A stretch of 64,000 nt of DNA from Echinarachnius parma (taxonomy: Eukaryota; Echinodermata; Echinoidea; Clypeasteroida; Echinarachniidae). Where the stretch lies: assembly GCA_037951105.1 (NCBI GenBank), contig JBAMJV010001345.1:169602-233601 (forward strand), written 5' to 3'. Position 1 is the first letter of the stretch. Each line of letters opens with the position of its first letter. Shown here piece by piece: positions 12,501 to 27,500 of this stretch. The translations under genes and the position numbers were made by a program. The notes beneath the pieces are model-generated. The model did not search any database. It had not been told where the DNA came from and saw only the letters and a list, made by a program, of their open reading frames with translations.

Positions 12501-15500
12501 AGGAAGCTGGAGGCGGAGGCAGAGCGTCAGTCGGTCATCAACGAGGGGTGGCTGGAGGATAGACTGGGACTGCTCACAAACCATTACCGTTATACAATGA
12601 TCATACATTATTTGTTTTCTGCATGCTATTTATGACTGTTTTTATTTTATTGTTTGTGAATGTTTGTGATTGTTCAGGATCTGAAGGAGCAGCTTTGGGA
12701 GATGGCTGATGAGAGGAAGCTGGAGGCGGAGGCAGAGCGTCAGTCGGTCATCAACGAGGGATGGCTGGAGGATAGACTGGGGCTGCTCACAAACCACTAC
12801 CTTTTATACAATAATGCATTATTCGTTTTCTGCATGCTAATGATCAACTGTTGTTATTCTATTTCACAATGTTTGTGATTGTTCAGGATCTGAAGGAGCA
12901 GCTTTGGGAGATGTCCGATGAGAGGAAGCTGGAGGCGGAGGCAGAGCGTCAGTCGGTCATCAACGAGGGATGGCTGGAGGATAGACTGGGGCTGCTCACA
13001 AACCACTACCTTACCATGATGCAGGTCAGTTGACTAACTATTGCTGCATAGATTTGCAATGCATGGTAGGCCAGGGATCTACAAACAATTATTTATGGCA
13101 AACTCCTAGCGTAATAGCTTGCCCAGGATCATTGTTACTTGACTGAATTTGGTACATTAGGAATTGAGCATTCAAAATGTCATTAACATGAAGAAGAATC
13201 AAGATAAATTAATAATTCCTCAATTTAAAAAAACTTGCTGTCAATATAATTATTTAATTTCTATTAACATATAATCCTGTTCAATGCAATTACATAATAA
13301 TATGTATCAAAACTCCATGCCCTTGTTGGGAAGGTGACTTCTAAATGTATTGGCCTGCAACCGATGGATGTTCACTTGTAGAACTCTGTATAGGCAGTGG
13401 TCTACATTTAACAAAATTAAAAACATTTGAAATTAAAAAATAAAAATTTAAATTAAAACAAAAATTAGAATTGAAATTGAAATTTTTAAAAAAGAGAAAG
13501 AATTGTAACAAAAATTTAAAAGCGGTTAGAATGTATTAATTTGTATGTTTGTACGCATCGGCATGTAGTGCGAGGTGGACCGCTACCAGGACACCCTGCG
13601 GCTCCTGAAGGACTACTACCAGGGCATGGAGGGAAAGATCCCAGAGGAGCTGGACGCCAACTTCGCCCGCATCCCCCTCATCGACCTGCCCCCCATGGAG
13701 CGGCCGGGATCCGGGGGCATCCCCGACGCTGAGAGTGCGGTGCCCAGTGAGAGTCAGGTGTTGACCCCAACCCCCACCACCCCCTCGGCCAAGGGCAAGA
13801 AGGGCAAGACGGAGGCGCCCGAGGACAACAGGGAGGATGACGAGCCAAAGCCAAAGTGAGTTTTTAGCTCATTTCAAACATTTGATTGGAAAATATTCGA
13901 ATTCAAGGCAGGTTTTTTGTTGTCAACTCTGTAGATTTACACCAGGGCATGGAGGGCAAGATCCCCGAGGCATTGTAACGTATATCTGTAAATAATTCAA
14001 ACATATAGGGAAACTGACCAAGAATATATTGTGATTAAAAGTGAGCAAAGAAAAATGGGATTCCAACGGGATTCGAACCCGAGACCTCCGGATTGCTAGA
14101 CCGGTGCTCTACCGACTGAGCTATAGAAAACCCTACGACGGCGTTCTTCCCAGAAACCCCTTAATTCATCATTGCTCAAGTAGTCAGAAGCTTTATAAAC
14201 CTGACATAAACCCGAAGCGGATTAAAATCAACTTGGGGATAAATGCGAGGGATCGCCGAAGCGATACAGCTTTTTGTAATAATTAATTCAAACATATAGG
14301 GAAACTGACCAAGAATATATTGTGATTAAAAGTGAGCAAAGAAAAATGTGATTCCAACGGGATTCGAACCCGAGACCTCCGGATTGCTAGACCGGTGCTC
14401 TACCGACTGAGCTATAGAAAACCCTACGACGGTGTTCTTCCCAGAAACCCCTTAATTCATCATTGCTCAAGTAGTCAGAAGTTTTATAAACCTGACATAA
14501 ACCCGAAGCGGATTAAAATCAACTTGGGGATAAATGCGAGGGATCGCCGAAGCGATACAGCTTTTTGTAATAATTAATTCAAACATATAGGGAAACTGAC
14601 CAAGAATATATTGTGATTAAAAGTGAGCAAAGAAAAATGGGATTCCAACGGGATTCGAACCCGAGACCTCCGGATTGCTAGACCGGTGCTCTACCGACTG
14701 AGCTATAGAAAACCCTACGACGGCGTTCTTCCCAGAAACCCCTTAATTCATCATTGCTCAAGTAGTCAGAAGTTTTATAAACCTGACATAAACCCGAAGC
14801 GGATTAAAATCAACTTGGGGATAAATGCGAGGGATCGCCGAAGCGATACAGCTTTTTGTAATAATTAATTCAAACATATAGGGAAACTGACCAAGAATAT
14901 ATTGTGATTAAAAGTGAGCAAAGAAAAATGGGATTCCAACGGGATTCGAACCTGAGACCTCCGGATTGCTAGACCGGTGCTCTACCGACTGAGCTATAGA
15001 AAACCCTACGACGGCATGCTTCCCAGAAACCCCTTAATTCTTCATTCATATTTTTAAAAAACAAATTTAAATTACAACTAAAAATATGTCTACAAAGAAT
15101 CAAAATCAAAAGAGAATACAAATGTGACCGGCTATAGTAAAACCCTGCACTTGTCGGTAAAAATAAAAATGTAGATTGTCATACCATTGGAAAAGCCTCA
15201 TTACAAGCTTTCATTTGATGCTTTGTTCTGACAAATTGCTCAATAATTGGCGAAGATATGATTGTTTCAATTTTACAATTATAAGTCTTTTACACACAAT
15301 ATGTGAACTAAAAATGCCCATTTCTTCAAAACATGAATTAGCAACAAGTGCATGGTTTTGCTAAAGTCGGTCACAAATCTTTAACTGTGGTGGTCATGTT
15401 ATGTGAATAAATGATGTGTATGTGACAAACTCTATATCAATTGTTAATGTGCATACTACAGTGAAGCTACAAACCCATTTGTAACATGTATTTCCCCTCT

Positions 15501-18500
15501 TTCCTACCCCCCCCCCCCCCCCTCCCCTCCCCCTACCAGGATCCCCCTGGTGCCGCGGCGACCCAGCTCCTCCCAGGGGTTCTTCCCCATCCCCACCCCA
15601 GGGGGGGAAAAGCGGGATGCGAAGGGCACCAAGAGCAGGGCGGGCAAGGGGAAGGAGAAGGAGAAGGCTGCCCCCTCTGCCAGCGCTGACGAGGAGGAGG
15701 TCCCCCAGCCCCCCACCGATCCTGATGAGAGGGTAAGGAACAGGGCAATCCTGCACGTATTTTAGGAGGATATGTTATTTTGGGTTGCTAATTTCAATTG
15801 TCATACTGCCCATAGCCAATAGCCAATATATCTAACTTATAGCCACTAAATCTGACCTATAGCCACAAAATTTAGGGTAAGGGTAAGGGTTAGGGTTAGG
15901 GTTGAAGCTATAGTAACCAAAAATAATATTTCCCCCTAGAGTGCATGATCGCCAGGAACAGTAATTGTATTTGTATTGTATTTATTTATTTTCTGAAATC
16001 AAAATGAAAAACATTACAAAGAATAGGAACAATAACTGTATGTGCATCATTCACTGTACATTATATAAATAAAAATGAATTCGGAGGGATGGCCCACTCA
16101 GCGCCGACTTTGTAGACATGGCTGGTCTTCCATGGGGTCCCATGACGACAAATATAACAGACATTGAATTTCAACAGTTGTTATATTACAATAATGAATT
16201 ATAAATTACAGGGAACAAAATTGTTATTCTCATAATTTCATGCTAAAAAGAAAAGAAGAAAAAAAGAAGCAATTAACTACATAAACACACTAATCCTATC
16301 AACATACGACTATGAGTGCAGACTACAATCTTTACTACTAAATCTATACTACTAAAGCATAGCATCACTAGGGCATGATCGAGGCATGTGTCCCTCCAAT
16401 AATTTAATAAAAAAGAATAAAAACATTATACCCAGGGGGCAAAAGGGGTTTTTCAGCTTTTGCCTGTTGTAAAAGGTTGGCCACCAGAAATGGCGTCTAG
16501 GACCTTCTGGGATCACAACCTAGGTGGACAACCTCGCGAACTAGCTACTGGAAGTCCACAGGTTGGGTTTTAAGATATTCACCAATTATGCAGCTAAATA
16601 GTGTGTTTCAGCCTTAGGGGTCATGAATACCCAGTCACATATCTTGCACAATTACACCACAATGCACTGCTGATTCCAGCTTGTCTTTTCATGGAGGTCT
16701 TCCCTAGAGTCCTGCGCAACATTTGATACCAAGTTTCAAGTTTGAGCGTATTGCATCTTTGGTTACTGCGTCACACGTCGTTACAACGTGATACATCACA
16801 TACGGACGTGAAATTCGTATACAGCACATAATAAAAAGGCAACTAAATTCTTTAAAATGAAAAATAGGCTATATTTCGATCTTTATAAATGTAATTCGCA
16901 TTTTAGATAAAACTATTAAGAGCATTATATATAATGAAACGAAGTATGTAAATTAATAAACATTACAAAACATAAGCAATAAAACAATGAAATACATAAG
17001 AATATGAGTTGCTAATGCTATAATTTGTTTAGATGTGGTTAAATTACTATATCAAATGATACAAAATATATCCACAAAATCACATATTAAGCTTATCATT
17101 TTAATGAGATACACGGGAGGAGGGAAGGGGGTGTTCAAAAGACCAGCCTTTCATCATTGGACTCCAAAAATAATTATAATCAAGGTCTACCCACCCAGTT
17201 TGGACGAAGTGTGTCTGTAGGCTTACATGACACGTTTGAGGGCGAGTCTCATTCTAGGTCTAAAGGAGATACATCGTGAAGCTTGCAAATGAGGTATATT
17301 AGACATGAACATAGTTGGCTCATGTTAAAGGTTGGGCCCCATAAATGACTCATAGGACCTTCTAGAAATACAACCTAGTTGGACAACTTCACGGACTAGC
17401 TCCTGGAAGTCCACAGGAAGCGAAACTTAAAAAGAAAGCATCTACAAAAACCCACTAAATGCAGCCATCTCTACAGACAAAGTTCAAGTGTATGCTCCCT
17501 CTATGCTGCATCTCCATTCATCCAGCCCACACCATAAATCTAGTCTGAATCGTGTCATCAGGGTTCAAGAGGTTGTAGTCAAGGTCAATGATAACCGAAC
17601 TGTCAAAGAACAGTGGTTGTTGATGCAATGTGCAGCATATGTCACTGGCCATCTCATAAAGGTGAAGCATTTGAAGCAGTCACTGAATGGCACGCAAATC
17701 TGTTGCTGGAAGAATTTTCTTTCGGTACTGATATCATACACTTTTGTAGTTACATATACAGTTAAGCCAGCCTGAAGTCTGCTGAACAGGAACAGAGGTG
17801 TGCCCTATCCAAATGAGCCAAAGTCTATGAAGTCAGTGGGAAATGCGCATGCTGCTGATCCACAGGAGTTTTTCACGATATCAAGCTACCAAAACAAACC
17901 TTTAGAGCTTCCCCTGTGAAAGATGATTATGGACAGCTTGAACCTTAGCTTGGTCAAAACCATCTGTACATTGGTGGTGGATTCAAAGAATAAATAAAAT
18001 AGTGTTGTTCTCACAGTGGGGTCTGCTATGGAGGTTCCTGCCCTTGAATCTACACAACAGGCATGAAGAGGCTGTTACAAGGGTCTTACTTCACACATTC
18101 TACAACAGAGTAGTTAACAGAGTCGACAGAGTAGTTATTCATATTAATGACACTGACGTCACAAGCACATTTCCTGGTTCAAGACGTCTCACTGATCTCT
18201 CAGAGATGTTGGTGAGGACAGCCCAGAATCAGAACATACCGACATTGCTGGTAAAAAAAACCTGCCGATGCATTAACAAATGACATTATCACTCGGACAC
18301 GAGAACCCACCATGGATGTGTACAGCACCAAAGCAGGCCAGTTTAAGGATTCCGATCTGGGAAAACTGAGAGCTTAACAGTTCTTGAACAACGAGTCAAC
18401 TCTCCTGAAGCTACTGCCTCCTAAAGAGGACGCTTTTCTCCATTGTCTCAAACGAGCTTCTCATGCCATCATTGATAAGAATGCGCATATTCCCAAGCTA

Positions 18501-21500
18501 AACATTCTATCATGTACAGAGTTTGGATAGTCCATGAATGATGGAAAAGCAGTTCTAGTTTAAACTGACAGCAAGCCTGGACAAGACAATATCATATGGA
18601 TGTGTTAAAGGGTGTCAGAATAACTGTTACTACATGAAGAAGGCGGTTCCATGCTTTGGAATTGCTTTAAATGTGTCACTTTTGTGAAAGGACCAGTGCC
18701 ATACAGCACATATTGCAGCAAGGACCACTGCTGATCTTTCTGTTATCCTAAGGCAAATCAGAAACGTTTAGGTTTGGCACTTTGGTCGCCTCTTGTAAGA
18801 ACTTCACTAGGCTAGCCTTCCTACCACTTCTCATACTGCCGCTTTCCTTGAACAGAGTAGGAGGAATATATCACCGAATTCTTGCTTTTCATATGAAGTC
18901 ATACATGTCAAGCTTTCTAACACTAGCAAAAATCAGTGTCATGCGCAGAACTTCATTGCTCTTACCTGGATGCCTGGTGCGGCTGTTTTTCCTCTTTTCT
19001 TCTTGAGATTCTTGTTAGGGTGTAAAAGGCGTTGAGTGTCATGAGTCTTGTCTTTTTCTGCTCACTGGAAAAAGACCCTGTTAGTGCCTTCAAACACCCC
19101 CTTTTCACGTTGGTGAGGTTTTATTTGACCAGAACACTGCACATTTGATATGTCCTGAAGGAATGCGCTGTTGCTGTGTACGGTTTGGCTTCCGCTACTG
19201 CCTTGACCTCGACTAAGGCTCTTTATCCCTGATGACACGACATAGATCATGATGTACGCTGGATAAACTGGTGAATGAAGGTGCAGCATATATTTCAACT
19301 CGGCAGAGATGAGTGGTTCGGTGTAGTGAGTGGTTTGGTGTAGACGTTTGTTTCTCTTCAGTTTACGCTTGATGTGGACTTCCAGCAGATAGTCCGCAAG
19401 GTTTTTCACCCAAGTTGTGTTCCTAGAAGGTCCTATAAGCCACTTCTGGGGCCAATCCTTAACAACAGTACCCCCTTCCAAGCTTCATAATGTACCTCCT
19501 TTAAGAACTAGTAAGAAACTCTGCTTTGAACTTGTCATGTTAGCCTTCAGTTACACTTCGTCCATACTGCGTGAGTAGACCTCGATTATAATTATTTTGG
19601 AGTCCACTGGTGGTCTTGTGACCCCCTCCTACCCCCTCCCCCCCCCCCCCCCCACACACACACAAATACACACACACACACACACCTACCCCCGTATCTG
19701 ATTCAAATTATGGATTGTGTATCATGTTATCGCAATCTAAACAAATGAATACATTGACAACTCATATTCTTATGTATTCTTTTGTTTAAAATTTAAAATA
19801 GACTCCTACCACATTCCTGACTATTAAAATCGTACAATACCCGTTCAGGACTGATTGATATTGATATAACATGTAGTTTACATTGACCCAAGCCAGAGTA
19901 TTCTCTGGTTAATTCCTGAATTGGTTAAGTGCCAACGAGACTATTTTGCCAAACCACGTCAAGGTGATAACCTTGATAATAAATTAGAAAGATAACTGCT
20001 ATTCTAATGTAATTAATACTCAGTAAATAGAACTCCGCGCAAATAATGGCTGTTGAAACATCACATACAAGGACGCGATTTCATAATGCTAATAAGTGTT
20101 TAAATAAATGTTCACTCTTCTGTACACATATAATTACCATTATGTATGCTCCGGGGAGGTACTGAAACTACGTTTGAAAAATATCTATGAAAACCTATGA
20201 GCGGTCGTTATGAGCAGGTGGTCGCTATAGACAGGTGGTCGCATTAGCAGGTTTGACTGTACCTCCCCCCGTATCTGATTCAAATGATGAAAAGTTATGA
20301 TGGATTTTGTATCATTTTATCGCAATCTAAACAAATTACTACATTAACAACTCATATTCTTAAATATATTCTTTTGTTTTGTATTGATTTATGAATTGAC
20401 ATAGTTGGTGTCATTGTATTATGCTCTTAATAGGTATTTCAAAGCGAATTAAGTTTTTAAAGATCAAAATGTAGCCTATTCTTAACTCTTAAGGAGTTAT
20501 TTGCATACATAAGCGCTGTATTCGAAATTCCACGTCCATGTGTGACGCATCACGTTGTAACGACGTGTGATACAGTAACCAAATATGCAATATGCTCAAA
20601 TTTTGTATCAAACGATGCACAAGACTCTAGGAAAGACCTCCATGAAATAACAAGCTGGAATCAGCAGTGCATTGTGGTGTAAATGTGCAAGATGTGTGAC
20701 TGGGTCTTCATGACCCCTAAGGCTGAAACACAATATTTAGTGCATTAGGTGTGGTTTTCTTGAAACTCATCCTGTGGACTTCCAGTAGCTAGTTTACAAG
20801 GTTGTCCACCTAGGTTGTGATCCTAGAATGTCCTAGAAGTAATTTCTGGTGGCCAACCTTTTACAACAGGCAAAAGCTGAAATCCTAAAAATATGGTGGT
20901 TTGCCCCCTGGGTATTAAGGGAAAAATCATTTGTTTATTTCCATTCACTTTACATACATTGTAGTTGCTATATTTGAAATAAACGTAAACTCTAATATCA
21001 GAAATATTTGATATAAATGAAAAATGAAAGAAGAAAATTTGGTTTTCCCCGTGATTTGAACCCGAGATCTTCTGATTGCTAGACCGTTGCTCTAGTGACT
21101 GAGCTAGGGCCCATATATGTCTGTCATTTGTCCCTAAAACCCTCTTCAATGTTCGTGATTGGAAATATTTTCTTTTATGTATTATACTGTAGAGGAAGCA
21201 GGATGTAGAATTTACGTATATTGCTTGATATGATGAGAATATGACAAAAATTGCTTTGATCTCAAAATAGCAGTTTTACACTTATATATTTTCCTTCTGC
21301 AGTTAATTTTTGAGGCATACCAGTACGGGCTTCACAAGGTTGCTGAAATGGTGAGTCCTATTTCTTAACTTTCTCAAGTTTGTATTCATTCATACGCCAT
21401 TGTCAGTCTTCTTATCATTATTTCTGACTTTGTTCATATTTGTATCTCTTCTATCTATTTCTATCTCTTTCCTTGATACCTTATTATCAAATAAGAGGGA

Positions 21501-24500
21501 AACTGTTGAATTGCTAATCTATACCCAAAAAAGGGTAATCTAAGGTTTTTTGCTTGCTAACTTCAGTTCAGGCTATATAGCCACTAAATCAAACTTATCT
21601 TTAATATAGCCACCAAATTAGGGTACGGGTTAGGTTTTTCAAGTTGGCCCGTAGCCTGAAGTTAGCGACCCAAAAATAACTAAAAATAATAGTAGCACCA
21701 GGAGTGTCACATAGTAACAGACATGACTGCGCTCTATAAGTGGCCATTATTACTATTATTATTATTATCATTATAAAATTTATCATTATAATTATCATTA
21801 TTATTGTTATTATTATTATTATTATTATTACATCTAGGCCGGTGCAAAAAGGGAAAATGATGAGGTGTCTTACTGTGAACTTTATTTGTCTGTAAAGCGC
21901 TTAGAGATGATATTGTATCATATTGTGTGCTATATAAATCAAACCTATCATTATTATTATTCCAAGGATTATCACATAGAGTTTGAGATCCTACCGGTGA
22001 GTAGCGGACATTAGGGGGCAGTATACATCTGTCCAGTCACTATCACTTATTTTTCGAGATTTTTGTTATGTTCCTGTTTTAATATGCAAGTACCTAGTTG
22101 TTCTTATTGTTGACTTTTCTCAGTTTATATAGTTACATTAAGTTCATACAGTGAAACCTCATTATAACAAGCACATTGGGTCCATTGAATTAACCTTGTC
22201 GTATCATAAATTAGTTGTATAAGGCTTAAAAACAATAGAATACTTTGAACCGAGACCTGTGAATTTACTTCTCTATATCAGGTACCTCGATATAACAGAG
22301 CTTGGTATATAGAGGTTCCACTGTATCTTCTTCTTTTATTTTTGTTTCGTTGATCATATTTTGTATTCATAGACATTACAGTTATCTAGCCTTTTTATAC
22401 ACAAGCACATCATCGTGACAACTTAATATCCATTTTTATTGAAACCATGATTCTACATTTCTTGTTACTTTTTTTAACACATAAAAATGTCTTATTCAGG
22501 AAATACTGTATGCACATCTTTGTTTATTAAGACCGATAATTTCCCTGAAGTTAGACCGACATTTTGGCCCTGTTTCATTTATCTTATAGAATTGTTGTAA
22601 GTGTCCAATTGTTGCACATGTGTAACTACCATGGCAACAGCTGCAATACTGCATGCTGATTGGCTGTTAACCTACTAGTTACAATAATTGACACTTACAA
22701 CAATTGGAAAAGTATAATGAAACATGGCCCTGTAGCCCATTTCATAAAACACTTGCAATTGTTGTAAGTGTCCAATTATTTTAACTATTTGGCCAACAGC
22801 CAATCAGCATTGAGCATTACAGCTGTTGCCGTGGTGATCGATTAACAATTTGATTGAAGCTTTATCTACTTGTGTTCTGTTACAACTGAAATAAATATTT
22901 TTGGTCAATATATTTACAGATTTTCAGTCTAGGACATTTGTATGCCTTAATTTTTTTTTTACGACAATCATTTTATATGATTATACTACTTATTTGTATA
23001 ATATATTATTTGAAATGCATGCATTCCATACATACAGTGGGATAACTTTAAGAGTGTTATACTGGTAAGTTTCTGTTGTTGTGTTAGTTGCTCTGCTTGA
23101 TCTTGTTTTTATTTGAAGCAGATGGCACTTTGTTTGTTTAAATAATAAAGCGTTGATTTGACTAACAGTGTTTGCTGCACATGCACAGAAAAATCGGTAA
23201 ATGAAAAGGGAGTTTTGTATATTTTTGCTCTTTTCTTTTGAACAAAATAAGCTATTCTTCAGCACAAATTTGTTTTCTTTAAATAACATTTCCTAGTTGA
23301 ATAAAAATTTGTAATATCAAGCCAGGTTTTTTTCCAGATCATGGAATTCAATGTTCACCACTTTGTCATTTGATATTTAAATGTCTTTACTTATACTTTA
23401 AAAAAAACTTATTGTAAACCTAGGTGACTTAATTTGGCCGCCAGATGACTTTTGCCACTTTTTTTAGATGAATGTTTTTTCATCAAGGAGAAATTGTTTA
23501 TTGTTTCAAATGTATTCTCATATAGGGTAATGTATGGAATCAGAAATTAGTCCTAAAGAGTGAGACTTGATGAAAATACATCCTTCTCAAAAGAGTGGCA
23601 AAAGTCATCCCGGTTTACGATTATATAGAAAGATTTTAATGCCATCAAGACTTTCCTACAAACATACATACATGCATACAAACAAACAAACAAACATGTA
23701 ATCATTTGTTCAAAATATTCATGTCAATTTACTCAAGAGTGAGAACGATGTTAATACCATATAATGCATAATCTATCATAGTATATGTACTGGGTTTTTC
23801 ACAGCATTCACATTTCATTATGTTTTTCTAAATATGTATGTCTTGGGCAGTTCATGGTTAATGTTTAACTAGTCCGTGTCCCATCATTCCAAATCAGGGG
23901 GTCATTGTGTCTTTACTCTATCATTTCAATTTGTGTGGGTTTTTTCTGGCATTATGGTGGAGGATTGCTTATCTGGAAAGACATTATTTCACCAAATCAC
24001 ACAATCAGATTTTATGCATATTTGAGTGTACTTTGGTTGACTACCGTAGAAATCTTTATTTTTGTTTAAATTGTGTGAAGTGCAAAATGTTCAGCCATGC
24101 AATGCTAGAAATGATTCTGTTTGCCTTTTGTCCCAGGCGGGCAAGTGAGAACAAGATTCTGAACAAGACTAGTGGCCCGAAACCTGAATCTGGTGGCCCG
24201 AAGCTAATTTTTAGTGGCCCCGCATGCGGGCCAGTGCATGGGCCTGTGCTAATTTCGAGCATAGGTTTCAGCTTACAGAAATCTTTGCATAATTCTAAGC
24301 AATTGTTTATATGAAGCTATTCCCCAAAGGTCCAAGTATTGTTTTCAAAATCAGCACGTAGCAAATGATTTTTAGTTTGTTCTCTCTTTATTAATGAAAT
24401 GGTTTGCTGTGAAAAACTCATTTTGTTCACCGCCTCTGCACACATTGACAATGAGTTAAGTTGAGTGAGTGCATTAAATATTTTGTATATATGTTTAGAC

Positions 24501-27500
24501 CTATGGTGAACACACAACTTGCTCAATATGCATACAACTTACACTTCAATATTTGGCATAATATTCACACAACCTACACTTCAATGGTCGGTATAATTAT
24601 AATATTCAAACAAGTTACACTTCAATGTTAGGTATTATATTCCCAAAACTTACCCTTCAATGTTTGGTATAATAATAATCTCCATAGAACCTAGTGGATT
24701 ATGTGGGGCACATATATACCCTTAGTGGTTTCAGTTTATTTGATATATTCAATACATTATAACTCAAAGAAAGTTCTCAAAAGAAATCAAGGAGAATGGA
24801 TGAAACTGTTTTCTTGAATGAGTTTTGACAATGAATTGACTGGTAAGTACATGTATGATGAGATAAATAATAGAATAGCTGATATTAAAGGATACTTGTA
24901 CAAATCTTACTTTATAATGATGCCACATTAATTTATTCACATGCACTCGGTTAATAAAATAAACATACATCCTTATTATAAGGAACCCCACAGAATCATG
25001 ATGCAGTGTTGCTGTACATATGTTTGTTTGTTTTTCTTATTGGTTACAAAGACATCATTGCTACTGGCCTGTGAGCTTTGAAAAGCAAAATATGGACTTA
25101 AATAACAAGGACCTTTGGGGTAGCTGATTAAGTTTTTTATGATGAGATTGAGTCATATTTGACGCTAAAGAGAAAGTGTAAAGCAAAATGAATTGAAAGT
25201 AAAGCATAACCATGTATGCTCATAAAGCGCATTGAGAATTCCTCCGGTTTTGAAATGCGCTATAAAAAGGAACATTTATGATTATCTGTAGATGTGCTGT
25301 GGCATAATTTGATGGGCATATGCCTTCCATCCAAAGGGTCCAAAGTCTGACATATATGTAGATGACCTGTCTGACGTCATACAGCAATTATAGGTATTTA
25401 AACAATATTACTGCTCTCTATAAACAGGAGTATAAAGTAAAGAGTTTTTATTAGCCTGTAGTGCTCATGTTAGCTAGTATGCTCTCCAGGAGTTGAGATG
25501 GTGCACAGGATCATTTTGTATGTTTTTGATGTACCCATGCAATAGAGTACATGTATAGTGAAGTGGGACTTCACAGCTTTTCATTGCCATGGATACTGGT
25601 TCTAAACAATGTCAGGCAAGCCAGAAATTTCTGACTGAGTGGTTGCTAAGAATCCAGCTTCAGCAAAAAGCAAAAAGCCTTATTCAACGGGCAATATAGA
25701 ATTAGAACTATTACTATGTTATAACGAAAGAGTGTATCGATCATACAGCATCATGTACTAATAAATGCACCTCAGAATAGTGCAAAATGGCACAAAATGA
25801 CTGATGAACCTTTGCAGTACATGTACACATGTATGTATCCGATGACCGGGGTTATAAACGTGATGTGCAGTGAGCATCGAAAAGACGGAATGTGCGCTAT
25901 ATATTAGTAGCCACCATTATTATTATTATTATTATTATCAAATTTCAAATTTCAATTTCAATTTCAAATTTCAAATTCTATTCAACACTAATCATATATA
26001 TACATTTAAAATACACAGATACAAAATGAAGTAACACAAGAAAATATTATGCAAATATCAATGGTCATAATAGTGTTTGGGATAGGTAGAAAGGAAGGGT
26101 TCCTTATATTAAAAAAAAACTTATCTGTGTTGCATTTGTAGACGATAGCTGAGATGTCGGCGAAGGATTTAGAGGATGAGGCAGAGCGAGCCAGGGAGCT
26201 GGAGAAGGCAGAGAAGGCTGACAAGAAGGGCAAGGGCAAGGACAAGGACAAGGGAGGAAAGAGAGCCAAGAGCAAGTCACCAACAGGTTAGTTCAATGGC
26301 AAGCAAACTCAACTATAATAGTCTCTTTATTTATTGACCATACCAGACAGAGCCAAGAGCAAGTCACCATTAAGTTTAATGGTAATTAGGACCACAAGCA
26401 AAACTTATCTATGGATTATCAATTATCAATTGATGCCATAGAATACCAAGAACGATTAGTCACCATCTGTTCAGGTTAGTAAGATGACTAGCAAAACTAA
26501 ACACTCAGGTCGGTATTCTGCTAAATTAAGACTTAGGCTGAGTCTATAAGTTTAGGTTAAAACCCAGCCTGAGTTCAACTGAACTTAGACTCGATATAAA
26601 TTGGTATTTTACTAAGTCTCAAATTACATTTTGGGCAATATCTGACACTTTACAGGTGCACCTTTATTCCAATTGTCATTTAAATTTTCATCTAAAATGT
26701 GTTCTTTTTTTTTTACACTAATTACTTTACAAATTTCCCGTTTTAAAATGACAAATAATTGTTTTGCTATTTGCTATGATAGGCAAGAAGACACCGGGGG
26801 GTAAGAAGTCTCCCAAGAAGGGTAAGAAGGCGGCCACGCCCACACCCCCTCCCACCCCTCCCCCGGTGGAGGACACCCCGGAGGAGGCGGCCCGGAAGGA
26901 GCTGAAGGAAAGGATGAAGGCAGAGTATGTGGGCGCTATCGCACTGGAAGGTAAGACATTGGAAAGCTGGTTCAGGGGAGGGAAACATGTAGTCGTTCAT
27001 AATTTGATTTGAATAGTACGGACAATCTTAAAGGGAACCAACATCCAAATATCATTTTTAAAATGAAAAAGTAAAAATTTCAATTGTAAGCATACATTAT
27101 GTGTTTTGTTGTATCCAAACTTTCATGAATCATGTTTTACTTAAGTTGTGGTTATTCCTGAGCCTTATGTAGTGCTCAAAATAGGGTGCATTATTTATGT
27201 TTCTATAGTTAGTCCACATGTCTACAGTATAGTGAAAACTACAGAAGGGGTTAGTCCTCTGGTAACTTTATGGCTAGCAAATGTGTACAGAATGAGGCTG
27301 GGGAGGGGGGGGGGGGGGCTAGAACACCCCTTTTACCATGCCATTACTTTTACAAAAATTGGGAGATTCTTAATCAACCCTGTAAATGCCAAATTACATT
27401 TCACTTATCCAAAAGTCAAGTGCCTTGTAAATTAATAATTCATCACTTTGTCTACTATGTACATCAAATTAGTAGATTCGATGAGTATTGTAACTTGAGT

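Larger units (their letters stand above)
21351..26141 (+). other. Introns between exons 15 and 18, repeat-rich
   Basis: The stretch holds two candidate micro-exons (21967, 23038), an (ATT)n tail near 21780-21830, the MITEs at 22147-22325, 22566-22730 and 23411-23623, and (ATT)n tails near 21890-21960 and 25215-25940. A short run of TGGCCCGAA-type words lies near 24170-24250. No further gene is visible. Confidence 0.45.

Noticed and set aside
14057-15006. Working tRNA-Ala(AGC) genes in tandem on the minus strand
   Set aside because: The acceptor, anticodon and T stems each have mismatches, there are extra bases before the D-arm, and dispersed copies with target duplications show it is a mobile repeat. 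Folding software could overturn this.
23907-24314. 135-residue plus-strand frame (SGPKPESGGPKLIFSG part)
   Set aside because: The Gly/Pro part is a short tandem repeat of tggcccgaa words, the rest is AT-rich intron sequence, and there are no matching splice sites in phase with SPEF2.
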